The notes below the pieces were generated by a model, which did not search any database, was not told the DNA's origin, and saw only the letters and a program-made list of their open reading frames with translations. Of a stretch of 64,000 nt of DNA, positions 1 to 11,800 are shown piece after piece. Source of the stretch: Serinus canaria (lineage: Eukaryota; Chordata; Aves; Passeriformes; Fringillidae); the NCBI RefSeq assembly GCF_022539315.1, contig NC_066333.1:8647001-8711000 (forward strand), given 5' to 3'. Position 1 is the stretch's first letter. Every line of letters starts with the position of its first letter. The position numbers and the translations under genes are program-made.

Positions 1-486
1 CTTTGATATTCACACCCCCTCTGCCTCAACCCATCAAAGTTGTCTCTCCCTGCTCTCTCTTCCAGCCCTCTGCCTGGAAAGGAATCAGAATTAAGGAGTT
101 AGATGTATTCAACAAAGAGTTTGGCCCAGGGTCTTGCCTCAAAGAGTGAATTCTCCAAGCTCAGGTTTTTCCCCTTCCCAAATTACTGGAGATGAGACTG
201 GACCAGATTTGTTCTCTTTTTGTAAATGCACTTATTTGTCCATCCAGGTGAACATACTGAGTTTTTACACTGAAAATCAATTTTTGCCGGGAAATCCCTT
301 CTCTCTCTCATTTTCAGAAATTACACTTTTCCTTCTCTTCAGACCAGGGTTGATCCATGGAAAGAGCTGGCCTTGTTTTAACCTCAGGTGATGAGCTGGG
401 AACAGGGGGTCCACAACATAGAGACAGCACTTTGCCCTCTAAGCCAATAAGATATCAGAGTTCAGTGCTATCCCTGGCTAGTTATT
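1..486. other. Left flank, no gene recognised
   Basis: Unremarkable non-repetitive sequence. Short open frames here have no recognisable domain and no splice or codon support. Confidence 0.6.
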
Positions 487-488
487 GC

Positions 489-582
<94 letters not shown>

Positions 583-583
583 T
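487..583. repeat. (TTA)n microsatellite
   Basis: An uninterrupted run of about 31 TTA/ATT units. It generates artificial poly-Tyr and poly-Leu frames. Confidence 0.98.
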
Positions 584-949
584 CCTGGTAACTATTTCCC
601 TGCTTTTCCATCTGGGAGGCCAATGAGAGTATTGCTTGCTGGCCTGTATCCAGTTTTCTCCAGCTGGGAACAGTTCAGTCCAAAGTTGCCATCTGTCCTT
701 TGAGGCAGGGGGACATCCTCTTCCATCCTGGATCTCTCCCAGAACCAATCCCCCCTTTCCCTTCCCCAGTACACCCTGGACCCGACCAAAGCATCCAACA
801 AGCTCTATGTGACCATCATTAGACTTGTGCATTTCTAAATCGACTTGTGCATGTGATAGTCCAGTGACTGGTGGCTGTGCAGAGCCCTGTGGGTGGCCTT
901 CAGGGCAGTGGCCTCTGTCCCTGTCCACTGGGTCAGCTTTGGGCTCGGG

Positions 950-1120
950 AGTGCACAGGGTGCCCAGAGAAGCTGTGGCTGCCCCATTCCTGGAAGTGCT
1001 CAAGGTCAGGTTGGATGGGGCTTGGAGCAACCCGGGATAGTGGAAAGTGTCCCTGTCTGTGGCAGGGGGTTGGAATGAAATTATCTTTCATGTTTCTTCT
1101 AACCCAAACCATTCCATGGC
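950..1120 (+). mobile_element. CR1 LINE 3' fragment
   Basis: Carries the CR1 tail signatures in order: GCCCAGAGAAGCTGTGG, TTGGATGGGGCTTGGAGCAA, GGCAGGGGGTTGGAATGA and CTAACCCAAACCATTCC. 5'-truncated; no coding capacity. Confidence 0.9.
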
Positions 1121-1204
1121 TGGGTTCTCTGGGGATGCTTCGCCTGGGGTTGTGTGCCTGCCCGACCACCCCCCTGCGCTGGGATGTGCCCACTGTCACA
1201 ACTG

Positions 1205-1560
1205 TCCCCTAATTACGGGCAGGAGGGATGCGCGGAGCCCCCGCCCGCGGGGAGGACGGGTCCCCTTGCCCTGCTCGCCCCGCCGCCAGCCCGAGGGAGG
1301 GGGGCCGGGAGGGGCCGGGAGGGGGGCGCGCATCCCCGGCCCGGGGGGAGCGGATTGGCCGCCGAGTGCGCTGCGAGGATTTTGCCGCGCGGCCCCATTG
1401 GCCGCCGCCGCCCATAAGTTTTTGCTCCGGACGGGAACTTTTGCCAGGGATGATGGAGTAACCCCGGGAGGCTCCGCGCCCGCTGCCCCCGCCAGCCCGG
1501 GCCCGGCAGCCACCGCCACCCGGCAAGGATGAAGCTCTGCGGGACTTTCCTCGGTTCGTA
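1205..1560 (+). promoter_or_regulatory. MYT1: CpG-rich candidate MYT1 promoter / first exon region
   Basis: Very GC- and CpG-rich stretch with two ATTGG (reverse CCAAT) boxes at 1354-1358 and 1397-1401, each followed by GCCGCCG or similar, and a weak ATAAG motif at 1414. This spacing suggests initiation near 1430-1460. I cannot set the transcript start or the first donor site: candidate GT sites downstream are weak. Assignment to MYT1 is by position and strand only. Confidence 0.5.
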
Positions 1561-4500
1561 GCCGTTCGCCGGCTGATGCGGGGGGTGCGGTGGGAGTGTA
1601 GGGAGGATAGTCCTTAGTGTGTCTCCCTCGTTTCTCCTCTAAAACTCTTGAGTTTCTCAATTCTGCCGAAGTCACGCCTTGGCATAGGGGCTCGGTGGCT
1701 GAGGGCGGGGGAATACGGACCCGCAAACTATCCATCCTTGTTTTATAGAATTTTTCCCCCATTAGGCGGTAAAAAGAGGTTCTCGAGTACATTTCGGGCC
1801 GCAGGTCTCCCGGGTGTGCGTTTCCCGAGCGAGGTGCCGGTCGCACCCCCGCCCGTCCCCGCTGCGCTCCGGGCTCAGGTGCGGGGGGTGCGCGGCCCCG
1901 GTGCTGCTGCTCCGGGGCACCGGCGGGGCTTTGTCCCCGCTGCCGCGGGTTTCACCTAATTGCAAAGGACGAGGAGCGTAGGGGAGGGGGACGAGGAGAA
2001 AATCCTGTTTTCTGCCGCTTCTGGTCGCAGTTCTGCTGGGCGAGGGGGTGGTGGTGGTTGGTTTGGTTTGGCTTTATGGGCTTTTCCCCACTCCTCTTGC
2101 ACATTGCTGGGTAATAAAGGGGTGAGGGCGATGTTATTAAATAAAAAGTTAGTTCGTGCCCGTTCAGCTGAGTGTGTGTTTCAGAGCCTGCATTACCCGA
2201 GGCACAAAGGAGGAAGTTTGGGGATAATGCGAGGTGCCTTTTGCAAAAGATGGTGATTACTCCAATTATTGTTCTTCAGGGAGAAAAGAGCTCTAGATTT
2301 GGCTTAGACAAAGGCATTGCCTCTTCGGGAAAGACCCGCCCAAATCGGAGCGAAGGGGAGCGCTGGAGAGCGAGCAAAGGGTTATTAAAAGTTTTTTTGT
2401 GCCTGTGCATGTTGCTCCATCTGCCAGGGGCCTGTAGTGGGCAGGTTTCTTCGCAACCCTTCAGCTGTTCCATATACAATATTAATGCTGGCCATTTCTA
2501 TTCGGCATACAACAGCACTAATTGTAGTCTGAGGCATTAAGGCAGCCAGCCCATCTGCATAGAAGCTTTCAGAAAGAAACAAGGAAAAAAAAAAATCTTT
2601 CACCCCCAGCTGGTAACCGGAGAAGTTGGTGCCAATTACAAATGCGTAAAGTTTGAGATCTAATTTTCTTTGATACAGACTGAAAGAAGCCAATGGAACA
2701 CAGTGCGGTGGGTTTGTGGCTGTGTTTACACAAGCAAATGGAGTTTTATTTTAAATAATTTCGAACTTGAAGAGCTTGATCTGAAAACACGAGGGGAAAA
2801 AAGACGGCATGGAGAGTAGGGGAGGGGCGTGAAGGGAATCTGCTTTTAAAAATCTTCTCTGGGTTCGGCTCTGCAGGCACCCTGCAGGCAGGGACTCTCG
2901 GAGCCCCCGTCTTAAACCCCCTGAAGATGAAAATACATGAACATCTATTTTAGACCTCTTTGCTGCACGGCTCCCTTTAGGGAAGCGACGGCTCTTTGAG
3001 ACCTGGAAACGCACGATAATTATCTATCTCCTCCCTGAAAACAGCTGTGGAGTGACTCTGGAGAGGTTTAGGGAGTGCGTGTGGGAGAAACACTGTTTTA
3101 AAAAATGGCTGAAAAATACTTTAAAAGGGCGAAACTGCGCAGGAGGGAGCAGGCGGAGCTGTCCGTGGTGCTGACCCGCCGCCGCCTGGAGCCCACGCGT
3201 GGCCTTCGCCTTCCCCCGCGGGCTCCTCCAGCGTGGGGTGTGGGGCTTTTGGCCTAAGCCGGAGATTTTCTGGGAGTAGGAAGAGATTTTAGGGCTGCGA
3301 GACGGGAATTCCTGCCGCTGCTAAAGTTGGGAGCAGTGAGAAACTCCGGGAGAAGCGCCGCTTCTTTGCAGCGTTTTGAGAGGAGAGCAGAGGGAGGTCT
3401 GGCGAGTTTGGGAACAAAGAAAAGCCAAACACCCTCTGGCAGCCCAGAGCTCAGCCGGATGCTATCAGAGCTGTCAGCTGCCTTAGGGCTCGTAGGTGCG
3501 TCGCGTGTTAATAAATGCAACAGCAGCAGTAATAAAATCCCTCTCTTAACGCTCGGAGAGGCACATGTGTGTGCTCATATCCATGCAGGCTGCGTGTGCT
3601 CCAATTTATGGGGGAGCACTCGCAAGTAAACACACTTCCCTGCTGCCTCCCGACCGAATCTATTGTGCTTTTGTTTCTCAAGTTTTAGCATTACTGCTCT
3701 AAATGAAGCAGCGGTGGAGAGGAGCAGGCAGCATTGTGAGCGGAGGGGAGCCGAGTCCACCCAGCCCTCCCTTTGATTCTATCGCGGGTGCAGAACAATG
3801 GAGATGCAGTGTAGCACCAGGCCTGCTGCCTGCAGATAAGAGTTTAATAGAATTTCTGAATGCCAAAGGTTTAGGATGTAAAATATCCCTGTCTTCGTGG
3901 TGTGTCCAAAGGAGATAGAAAACAGCTTTTCAGGAGTACTCTCTGCTGAATATCTCCTTTATGTTAATGGTTTAGGAGCACACCAGGCTAGCAAGCCAAG
4001 GAAATGGGCATCCTAACAACATCCAAAGCGGCCTCAACAGTTTTAAATTAGTACTTCTGCCACCTTCTCATCAATAAAATTCCTGAGATGGGGAAACCGA
4101 ATCCTTCCTTCCTGCCGTGTGCCCTGCAATGGCCTGTGAATGACACGGAGCTGCCGGCAGTGTCCATCCAAGCTAAATTTGCCAAGTTTTGGGCAGTGAG
4201 AGGCTTTTCCCACTCCTGCCTGCCCCTAACCCGCCCAGGATGGGGGTGAGCAGGAGAGGAGCCTGGGGCCCCTGCAGCTCTGGAGCTGGAGTTTCCCACA
4301 GGAGAGTGCATCCTCAGCAGGATTCAGCTTTCCCTGCCAGGCTCTTCCTCAGCTCTCTGAGGACTCCTGGGGTTTCTGTCCATTTGTGAGCTCCCGCATC
4401 TTTTAGGAAATCTTCATTAAGATGACAGGAAAGTCTTAATTGTCTCGGCGATGCTGGGGATGGCACGAGGGTGCGGGGGAAAGCGCTGGGTAGAAAAGTG

Positions 4501-4960
4501 TCGCTCGTCCTCTCTTCTCCCAGCCCGTAGGGCTGCAGCCTGGCTGTGTTTTCCCTCGATGTTTCCGAAAAGTTGCGATCCAAGTGCTAATGCTCCCGTC
4601 TGACAGCAGGCAGGATGGGATGTGCTAATGCCCTTTCTGCCGCTCCGTGCCGGGGGCTCTCCCCAGAGCCTCCCTCCCTCCAGCTCGGCGGGGACTTTCT
4701 CCTCCCGGGGTGGCCGGACCGCCACGAAACAAACATTGTCAAGGAAAGGCGATGCTAATTCCTGAAAAGTATGGTTATTTCTGGGAGGAAAAGATGCATA
4801 ATGCAAGAACATGCACTTTTATCACTTAACCCCTAAACGGTTTTAGTCACTGTTTTCTTTTAGGACTTTTCCTTATGTTGTTCTTCCCATCCCAACATCT
4901 ATAATGTAAAATGTAAACCACCTTCCCCGGGGTGAGAAGTTTTCTGCTGGGAATACATCG
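1561..4960. other. CpG-rich, repeat-poor region downstream of promoter candidate
   Basis: No interspersed repeat and no domain-bearing frame seen. Moderate CpG throughout, with CpG clusters near 1800-1930 and 3160-3240. Probably first-intron regulatory DNA if transcription starts near 1430. Confidence 0.4.
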
Positions 4961-4967
4961 TGTCTTT

Positions 4968-5033
4968 CTTTTTTTTTTTTTGCTTTTTTTTTTTTTTTTT
5001 TTTTCTTTTAAGGGGAGGCAAAAAAAAAAAAAA
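4968..5033. repeat. Poly-T then poly-A tracts
   Basis: Two T runs (4970-4981, 4983-5004) followed by an A run at 5020-5033. Simple low-complexity DNA, no retroposon body recognised. Confidence 0.85.
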
Positions 5034-5189
5034 TTAAAATATTTCTACACCTTTTAACGACCGGCTTTTGAATATGTATATCAGCTAATATGCAATACTT
5101 CCAGGTTCATAGAGGCGATAAATTTCCCAGTCTGTTCTTTATGGTGATAGGTCATCTTCCTAACCACCAATAAATATTGTAAAGTACTT

Positions 5190-5400
5190 TCGCTGGAGCT
5201 GTGCTAACCCAGGGCATCTGTCACTCGCTGCTTGCTGCTATTAGGAATTATTGGGCCGTACCACGCGCCGGGATGCGCGGGGGGGACACGGAACGGCGCT
5301 CGTCGCGCTCGCCGTCCTTTTGTGTTGCTGCTGTCAGAGGAGCCCCGAGCCTCGTGCATATTAATTATGAATCAGCTCGGGTAAAATCATTCACCTTCTG
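5190..5400. promoter_or_regulatory. Candidate enhancer-like element with POU/homeodomain motifs
   Basis: Non-repetitive segment with a CATCTG E-box at 5215-5220, an ATTAGGAATTATTGG stretch, and TGCATATTAATTATGAAT at 5355-5372, which resembles a POU/homeodomain composite site. Motif match only; no conservation data. Confidence 0.3.
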
Positions 5401-6359
5401 CTGGGTCTTGGGGAGGGGGGAGCGCCAGGAGAGAGGGGCCGGCGGGGCCGGGAGAGCCCCAACTCTCGGTGCACTCAAAGCAGCCGCTCCATCTCTCTCG
5501 CTCGCTCTCTTTGATGCTATACTGTAAATTTATTTCACCTCAGAGAGTAAACAGATATATTGCAACCCCAAGGGTTCATGGGTAGTGTATTTACAAAGGG
5601 AAGGCGCAGCAAGCCCCCTCTGTGCCATTTCCATTAATGAGAGCGGTCATTAAGTAAATGAGACATTGCCTTTAGCAGGCTTAAGAGTTCACACACTAAG
5701 GAGTATCAGATATTTAATTGAAACCAACAACCCGTCTTACACGCGTGTTACTGGTGTAGGGAAGTGGGCTGCCCTCCAAGAACTCTCCCCCCACAACCTC
5801 CCCCATGCAAATTTCATGATTGGTTTCCGTGATGTCATTTTGTAAAGGGGCAGACAATAGCTGTGGGGAAAGGTAAGTCAATATTATGTTCTTTCGCTGA
5901 CAAAGGCAGATAATGCTGGCTTTTTTCTTTTTTTTTCCCTTTCTTTTTTTTTTCCCTCTTCTTTTTTTTTTTTTTTTTTTTTTTTTTCCCTCCCCTCCCC
6001 TCCCTTGGATTGAGACAGAGGGGAAAGGCTTTCGGAGCACACAGTTGATGTAAACAGACGCAGGCGTTTCGCCTTTACAGCACGAAGGCTGGGTTGTTGT
6101 TTTGAAAATTGCACTGGAGAACCGAGGGGATTTTTATGATGATCATCATGCTCCTAGGTCCATCTTTGCTCGCTCGCTCTCTTGCCGGCTGCGAGACGCT
6201 AGTGGACATGTTATGCTTCTGACTGAAAAGAGGTTGAATTAAGATGAGAAAGGAGGAGATTTATTAAAAAAAAAAAGAAAAAGGCACAACGTCGCATTCA
6301 ACCGGGAAACTTTCTGAATATTTCTGGAAGAGGATGCTTGCCGGGTTTGTGAACCGCGA
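5401..6359. other. Noncoding region with T-rich tract and palindrome
   Basis: CpG-rich to about 5480, then AT-rich. Holds a T/C-rich tract at about 5921-6004 and a 14-base perfect palindrome ATGATGATCATCAT at 6136-6149. No gene recognised. Confidence 0.5.
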
Positions 6360-7265
6360 GATCGGTGGATGTTTATCCGGAGGGAGGTGTTAGCAGAAGA
6401 CGCTCCCGGGCGCCGGGAGGAGTTTGCGCCGGCGGCGGCGGCCCCGCGGCCGCGGAGCTCTCGGAGGTGCTGATTCGGGCGGGACCGGGGCTCCACGCTT
6501 CCCTCACCGCGCTCCCCTCACCCCAGGCCCCTTCCTGCCAAAACTCCAGCCCGAGTCCGCAGCTTCGCACTCCTGGGGCTCTGGGGAGCTCCGCGGGCCC
6601 CCTCGCCCGGGGACGCGGGTGCGGAGGGCTGGCGGCTGTTCCCTCCTGCCACCGCCAGACTTTTCTTTTTCTCCTTTTTTTTCCCCTTTCCCCCCTCTTC
6701 TTTCCGATTATTGCCTACTTTAGAGCTCTCTATTTATAGCAGCGAGGCGCAAGGGAAGTGTGCCATGTTTGTGGATTTCTCTCTATACGTTGACCAAGAC
6801 AGAAATCTGCGTGTTCTTATTTTTAGCTTGCTCGGAAGAGGCTTTGCTTGGCTAATCTCTTTATCAATTTTAGCAAAGTTTGTTGTTGTGGTTGTTCCGT
6901 GGGTTCCTTGCAGAGGGAGCGAGGGGCGGGGGACTGCTGCCTGAGGATGTGCTTGCGCTGACATCGACCTCGGCCACTTGGGCTGAGTTTGAGTTTTGGG
7001 GGGCACTTTGCCGCCGGGTAGGACGGACCCTCCTCGGGGAGGCGGCCCCAAAGGGGGGTCGGCACCCTCGGAGGCTCTGCCACACAAAGGGGCAGGTCTT
7101 GGGGACCAGCGCTCTCGGAGCAGGAGCCGTGGGGCATGCCCGGCTCCCCGGAGCTGGGCAGGGGAAGGGGGCAGGTTGCCCCCCTCGATCCGGCCGGCCA
7201 GCGGTGCGGGGGCAGCCGCTCTCCTCCCGCTATTGTTGAGCCCCCTGGCTTCGAGCAGCCGCTGA
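6360..7265. promoter_or_regulatory. Second CpG island upstream of MYT1
   Basis: Dense CpG and GC from the Gly/Arg-like GC repeats around 6420-6620 to about 7260, interrupted by a T-rich stretch near 6660-6710. Could be an alternative promoter or a regulatory island in the first intron. No splice-bounded exon was convincing. Confidence 0.4.
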
Positions 7266-7559
7266 AAACAAGTGCGAAAAGCCCCTGCTAAACCCCCGCC
7301 ATCGCCCTGCCGCTACTTTTAGTTATTCTTTTTTTTTCTTTCTTTCCCTTTCCCTCTCTCTCGTTGGCTCATCTGCTGTTATTATCAGCCTTTTCCATAT
7401 GGCCACTTTAATTAATGGCAGACAAAAGGGAGTTTGGAGGGGGGGGAGGAGGAATCTAGGAATTAGAGTTTATAGTTGGTTTGTCTCTCTCTGATGCTGT
7501 CATAGAAACCAGAAGCAAAGATGCCGCCTTTCCACTTCTTTGTATGATCCTGTTTATTG

Positions 7560-8880
7560 TTCCCGAGCGGCGCAGATTGGAGCAGGCGCGTGTTGTAAAG
7601 CACAAACCAGCGCCGGCTGCTACCGCCGCGAAACCCGGGCACAACTTGTCCCCTTCGGCTCTTTCAGACCTGCCTGCCCTTCCCCCTTCTCTCCCCTCCT
7701 TCACCTGCCTCGGGAAGAACAAGGAGAACTTGGTTTTCCTTTCTCCCCCCCCACCTCTTTTTATTTTTTTCCTTGTTTTCCTATTTTAGTTTCTTTTTGT
7801 GATTTTTTTTTCCCCCTCCAAGTGATGTTGTGTGTCCCTGGGATCCCCGCAACAGAAAGAGTAGGAAAACTCTGGAAAGTTGGGATTTTCCCTTCCCAGA
7901 AAGCAGACGGGAGCTGTCCCGCGTCCCGCTGGAATTGAGGTCCGGAGCGGCGCGCCCGGCTCTGTCCCGGGTGCTGTCACCGAGCAGTCCCGGCTCCCCC
8001 GGGCGGGGTGGACGCTCTCGGGGTTGGCGATGTCCCGGGGGTCCCGTCGAGGAGGGGTCTGGGCTGGCAGCGCCGCTTGTGCCCTGCTCTGTCCCCATGA
8101 GGAGCGGGCATCCCTTTGCCCCGCTGGGTCACCGCTGTCCCGCGCAGCTCTCGGGGAGTCAGGGGGCAGCGGGGGCACCTCGAGCTGTCGGAGGGACAGA
8201 AATTCGGCCCCTTCTCCACGCCCTGGGAGTCCTGGGGCTTGGCCCGGCTGGAGGGGTGTCCCGCTGCGGGACGGTGCTTAAGGTCACTGCCAAGGGTGGC
8301 CTTGGTGACTTTGGGACCGGGGTGCTCCCTCCCCTTTTGGCAAATCCTGGGCTGGAAGTGGGCGAGAACCCCCTTTCCTGAAGATCCCAAAACTCTCTCA
8401 TTCTCCCCCCACCTCCACTCCCTGTCTGTCTGATCTCCTCGGTCTCTTTGCCCCCAGAAACCTTCTCGTCCCCGAGGCAGGAGGGACAGGAAGCAGGGGG
8501 ACAGCAGCCGGGGGTCGGGACGGCTGCGACCCCTGCATTTCCCGTGGTTTGGAGAGCCGGGCTACAGCCGCGAGTGGCTGGGAGAGAAGGGGGGCACAGG
8601 AACCTTCTGGCCTGTGACTGCCCAGAGGGGCCGGGCTGTCCCCAACAGCCCGGAGTGACAAACTGGGGGCTGGGGTGGGCAGGGACAGGAGAAGCCCCCC
8701 CTGTTCCGCGCCTCCCCCGCCCCGTCCCGCAGAGCCCCGGGAGCCGGAGCAGTTCCCGGCAGTCAGATGATGATGATGATGATGATGGTGATGAGGGCAG
8801 GGCTGACTTCGCAAGACGTAGCTCGGCGTCAGAGCAGCTGCCATTTTAGCAGACGGTACTAAACCCCCCCTCCACCCCCC
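7560..8880. promoter_or_regulatory. Third CpG-rich stretch
   Basis: GC-rich DNA with frequent CpG from about 7565 to 8860, with a pyrimidine-rich break at 7740-7820. Both strands contain open frames typical of stop-poor GC DNA; none has recognisable domains. Together with the islands at 1205 and 6360 it suggests a broad developmental-type CpG domain. Confidence 0.35.
8766..8793. repeat. (GAT)n short tandem repeat
   Basis: Seven perfect GAT units followed by GGT GAT G; produces an artificial poly-Asp/poly-His frame. Confidence 0.95.
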
Positions 8881-8899
8881 GGAAGGCTCGGCTTTGGGG

Positions 8900-11800
8900 T
8901 GCTGCCTCCAAACTTGGGTTCTGGACGGGACAGGCTGCTCTTTTGGGGCTTTAGGGGGAGCAGTGCTCCCGAAGTCAGCAATACTCTAAGGAGAGGCTGA
9001 ATGACACAGCTTTAGAGCTCAGGAAATAGAAACTCTTTTCCCTTCCTGAAATCCCACTGTAGATTTGTATCAGGGCTTGAGGAGGACAGGTGAGGTTACA
9101 CTCCTGAACCCCCAAAATCAGTCTGTAAAATGGTCTCCCCCTCCCTGCCCGGCCAGGGGCAGAGCCCTCCTTTTGCAGCCTCGGGGGGGCTGGTTTTGCC
9201 AGGGGTGCTGCTGCCCCCAGCTCAAGGGTTGGGGGGACCGGGACCCTCTGCCCTCCAAGAGCAGAGCGTGGCAGGGGAAGGGGAGGATTTACAGTAAAGG
9301 CTGGAGCCAGGGCTGGGCTGGGCTTCCCAGAAGACACGAAATGAGGCTGTGGAGGGGAGGGAGAGGCGGGGAAGCATCGCCTCACCACGGGGAAGTCAGA
9401 TGTGGAACTTTAGAGGCAGAGTGGGGTACAGGACCCGCTCTTTCCTTTGCTTTGTGAGTTTGTAAATGGAAGGGCTTATTTTTCCAGCTGTAAACTGAGT
9501 TGTTAGAGCCCTTTCCTTAATGACAAAGTGCATCTCCTGCTGTCACTTTATAGCTGTTCCTCCTTCTCACACAGGGGAGCTGAGCATGGAGGATCCACAC
9601 TTCAGGCTTCCAGAGCTGTGTTACTGTGCCACTGTGTGTTACTCTTCTTTCCCCAACAAATCTCCTTTTGGGATATTTATTGTGCAGATGCTGTTTGCTC
9701 CCTGGCTGTGTGGGCAAGGAGGGAGGCTGAGGTGTCCCACACTCCAGGTTTATATGGCTTTACTGTCCTGCAGCAGCTGTGAAATGTTTATCAGCCTGGG
9801 GTTAACTGCCTCTCAGTTCCCAGGCATTTGTGGAGTTTTGGCAGGATGGAAGTTGCTGTCAAGAAAGTTTTCCCACCTTTCTCTCTGCCTTTTCCTTCTT
9901 TCTCCTGTGTTTTACTGGTTTCTACAAAGAATAATTCCACCCATGCTCCCATGCTGGTCTTCCTGGGTGTGTGGTGCAGAGGCCACTGGTGTCTCTGACA
10001 ACCTTAGGGTGGGATTGTATGAAACTTCCCATCTTAAAATATTGTTACCACTTCTGAAGCTGTTTACCTTTGCAAAGTAGAAGTCTGATCTACAGCCCAG
10101 GTCTTAGAGAGGAGAATCATGGTGTGAGTAGAGAAGTGGAGAGATAAGTTTCAGGAGTGGAGAAAGGCCCCAAATACTTTGCTCCTAGAATGAAATGAAA
10201 TTATGTGAGAGTTTCTTCTCTGGAATCTGGGAGCCAGGTCTTGAGTAATGGCAGAGAGCAGGGCTGGGACATCCCTTCTGCTCCCTTCAGAGCTGGGAGG
10301 GAAATCTGTGCCCTCCCACTCCCCACCAATATTTTCATCAAGGAGAAAAGGGCTTTGTGGGGTTATATTTGGAGTTTCCCCTCTTGGCAGGTTAATCTGT
10401 CAAAGGGGATTTCTGGAAGTGCAGTTTGCCCTTGCAGAGCTCAGGAGCTGCTTCTCTAGGAGCAGCTGGGAGGTGCCCTTGCCCTTTGGGATGGGGCTGA
10501 CATGCACAAGGTGAAGAGCAGTTTCCAAGCATCTCCTCCTCATGCAGGTGCCCTGGGAGCAGCAGCACAGGAGGGCATCCCTTGGCTTCCCTGAGCTGCC
10601 TTCCCACAGTATCTTGCCTGGAAGGGAGATTGTTTCTGATTTGGGAACAGCTGAAGTTGGGCACTGAGGTGAGGACATCTCAGGGGCACAAACATGTACT
10701 GAACAATTATGTTTAAAGTCTGTAAACATTAAAAATCACCAGAGTGGAGCAGACCCTCAAAAACTTTAAGCACTCTGGATTTTCTAAGGACTGTTTCATA
10801 GAAGGCACAAGTTGGAGTTTTAAGGAAAAAATGGCAAATACACATCCCAAAATGGATAGCTTTCTCTTGTTGAGGTGATTCACCCCTGCAATGCTGCTGT
10901 GACCCTTGCTGTGGGTTTGTAGGACTGGGTGGGGAGGCAGAGAAGATTTCTGGGCTGGAGAAGTCCAGACAAACACCCTGACCTCTTTCTATGAAATGCT
11001 GGTCTCTTGAAGCAGAGTTTGCCCTTTGAGAGGCTGTAATTGGAACAGCTCTGGCTGCTTTTTACTACCATGCACCCCTCCATGCCAGAGCAGCCTTTGG
11101 GGAAGCAGTGCCTGTAGGAAACTGGTCCAGCAGTGCCCTGCATGGACCCAGCAGTGGGAGCTGCCACTGCTTTTGGGCAGAACCAAGAGGGAAAAGGCAA
11201 ATGTGGCTTTTTAGGGACATGGGTTGGAGCTCCATCCCACTGCCCTGCTCCTCTGCTGCTCCCATCAGAGCATCCTTGGTACCCAGTGCCACACACACAT
11301 TCATGTGTGACTGATCCCAGGTGTGTTTTGTAGCAGCAAGGAAATGGATTAGCTGGGAAGGTTTGCCCAGGGAAGGTTGGTCTGGTGTGAAAGGATGTCA
11401 GGAAAGGGAAACAGGGAATTCCCAGGCATAGTTTGGTTGAGGAAGAAGTGGCTGGGATCACCTAGTTGGGCTATTCCCAGAAAATGTCAGTCTTAGAGCA
11501 GAATGCTGAAGTGCTGTGCTCTACAATCCTCTGATTTTCAGTTTGGTTTGGTTTAGGGAAAAAAATAAAGGGAAAGAAAAAATTTCACCTAAATTAAAAT
11601 ACTTTTGATCTTTGTCTTTCATTGAACTTTTTGCTTCAGAGAGAATAGATTAATAAACACTTTCAAATGGAAAAACATAGTTTGGAAAGGTTCCCCTTTC
11701 ATCTTTAACACAGAGCTTTAATGCTAACCAGAGTTTGAGTAGGCTGTTCCCCCATTTCTTTTCCCTCGCTTTTTTTTTTAATCTTAACAACAATAACTTT

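Noticed and set aside
578..1030. 150-codon open frame on the minus strand
   Set aside because: Overlaps a CR1 tail and has no recognisable domain or splice support.
1196..1846. 216-codon minus-strand open frame in the CpG island
   Set aside because: Stop-poor GC-rich DNA opens frames on both strands; composition is Pro/Ala/Arg-rich with no domain.
7395..7402. CCATATGG as an SRF CArG box
   Set aside because: A CArG box needs six A/T bases between CC and GG; here there are four.
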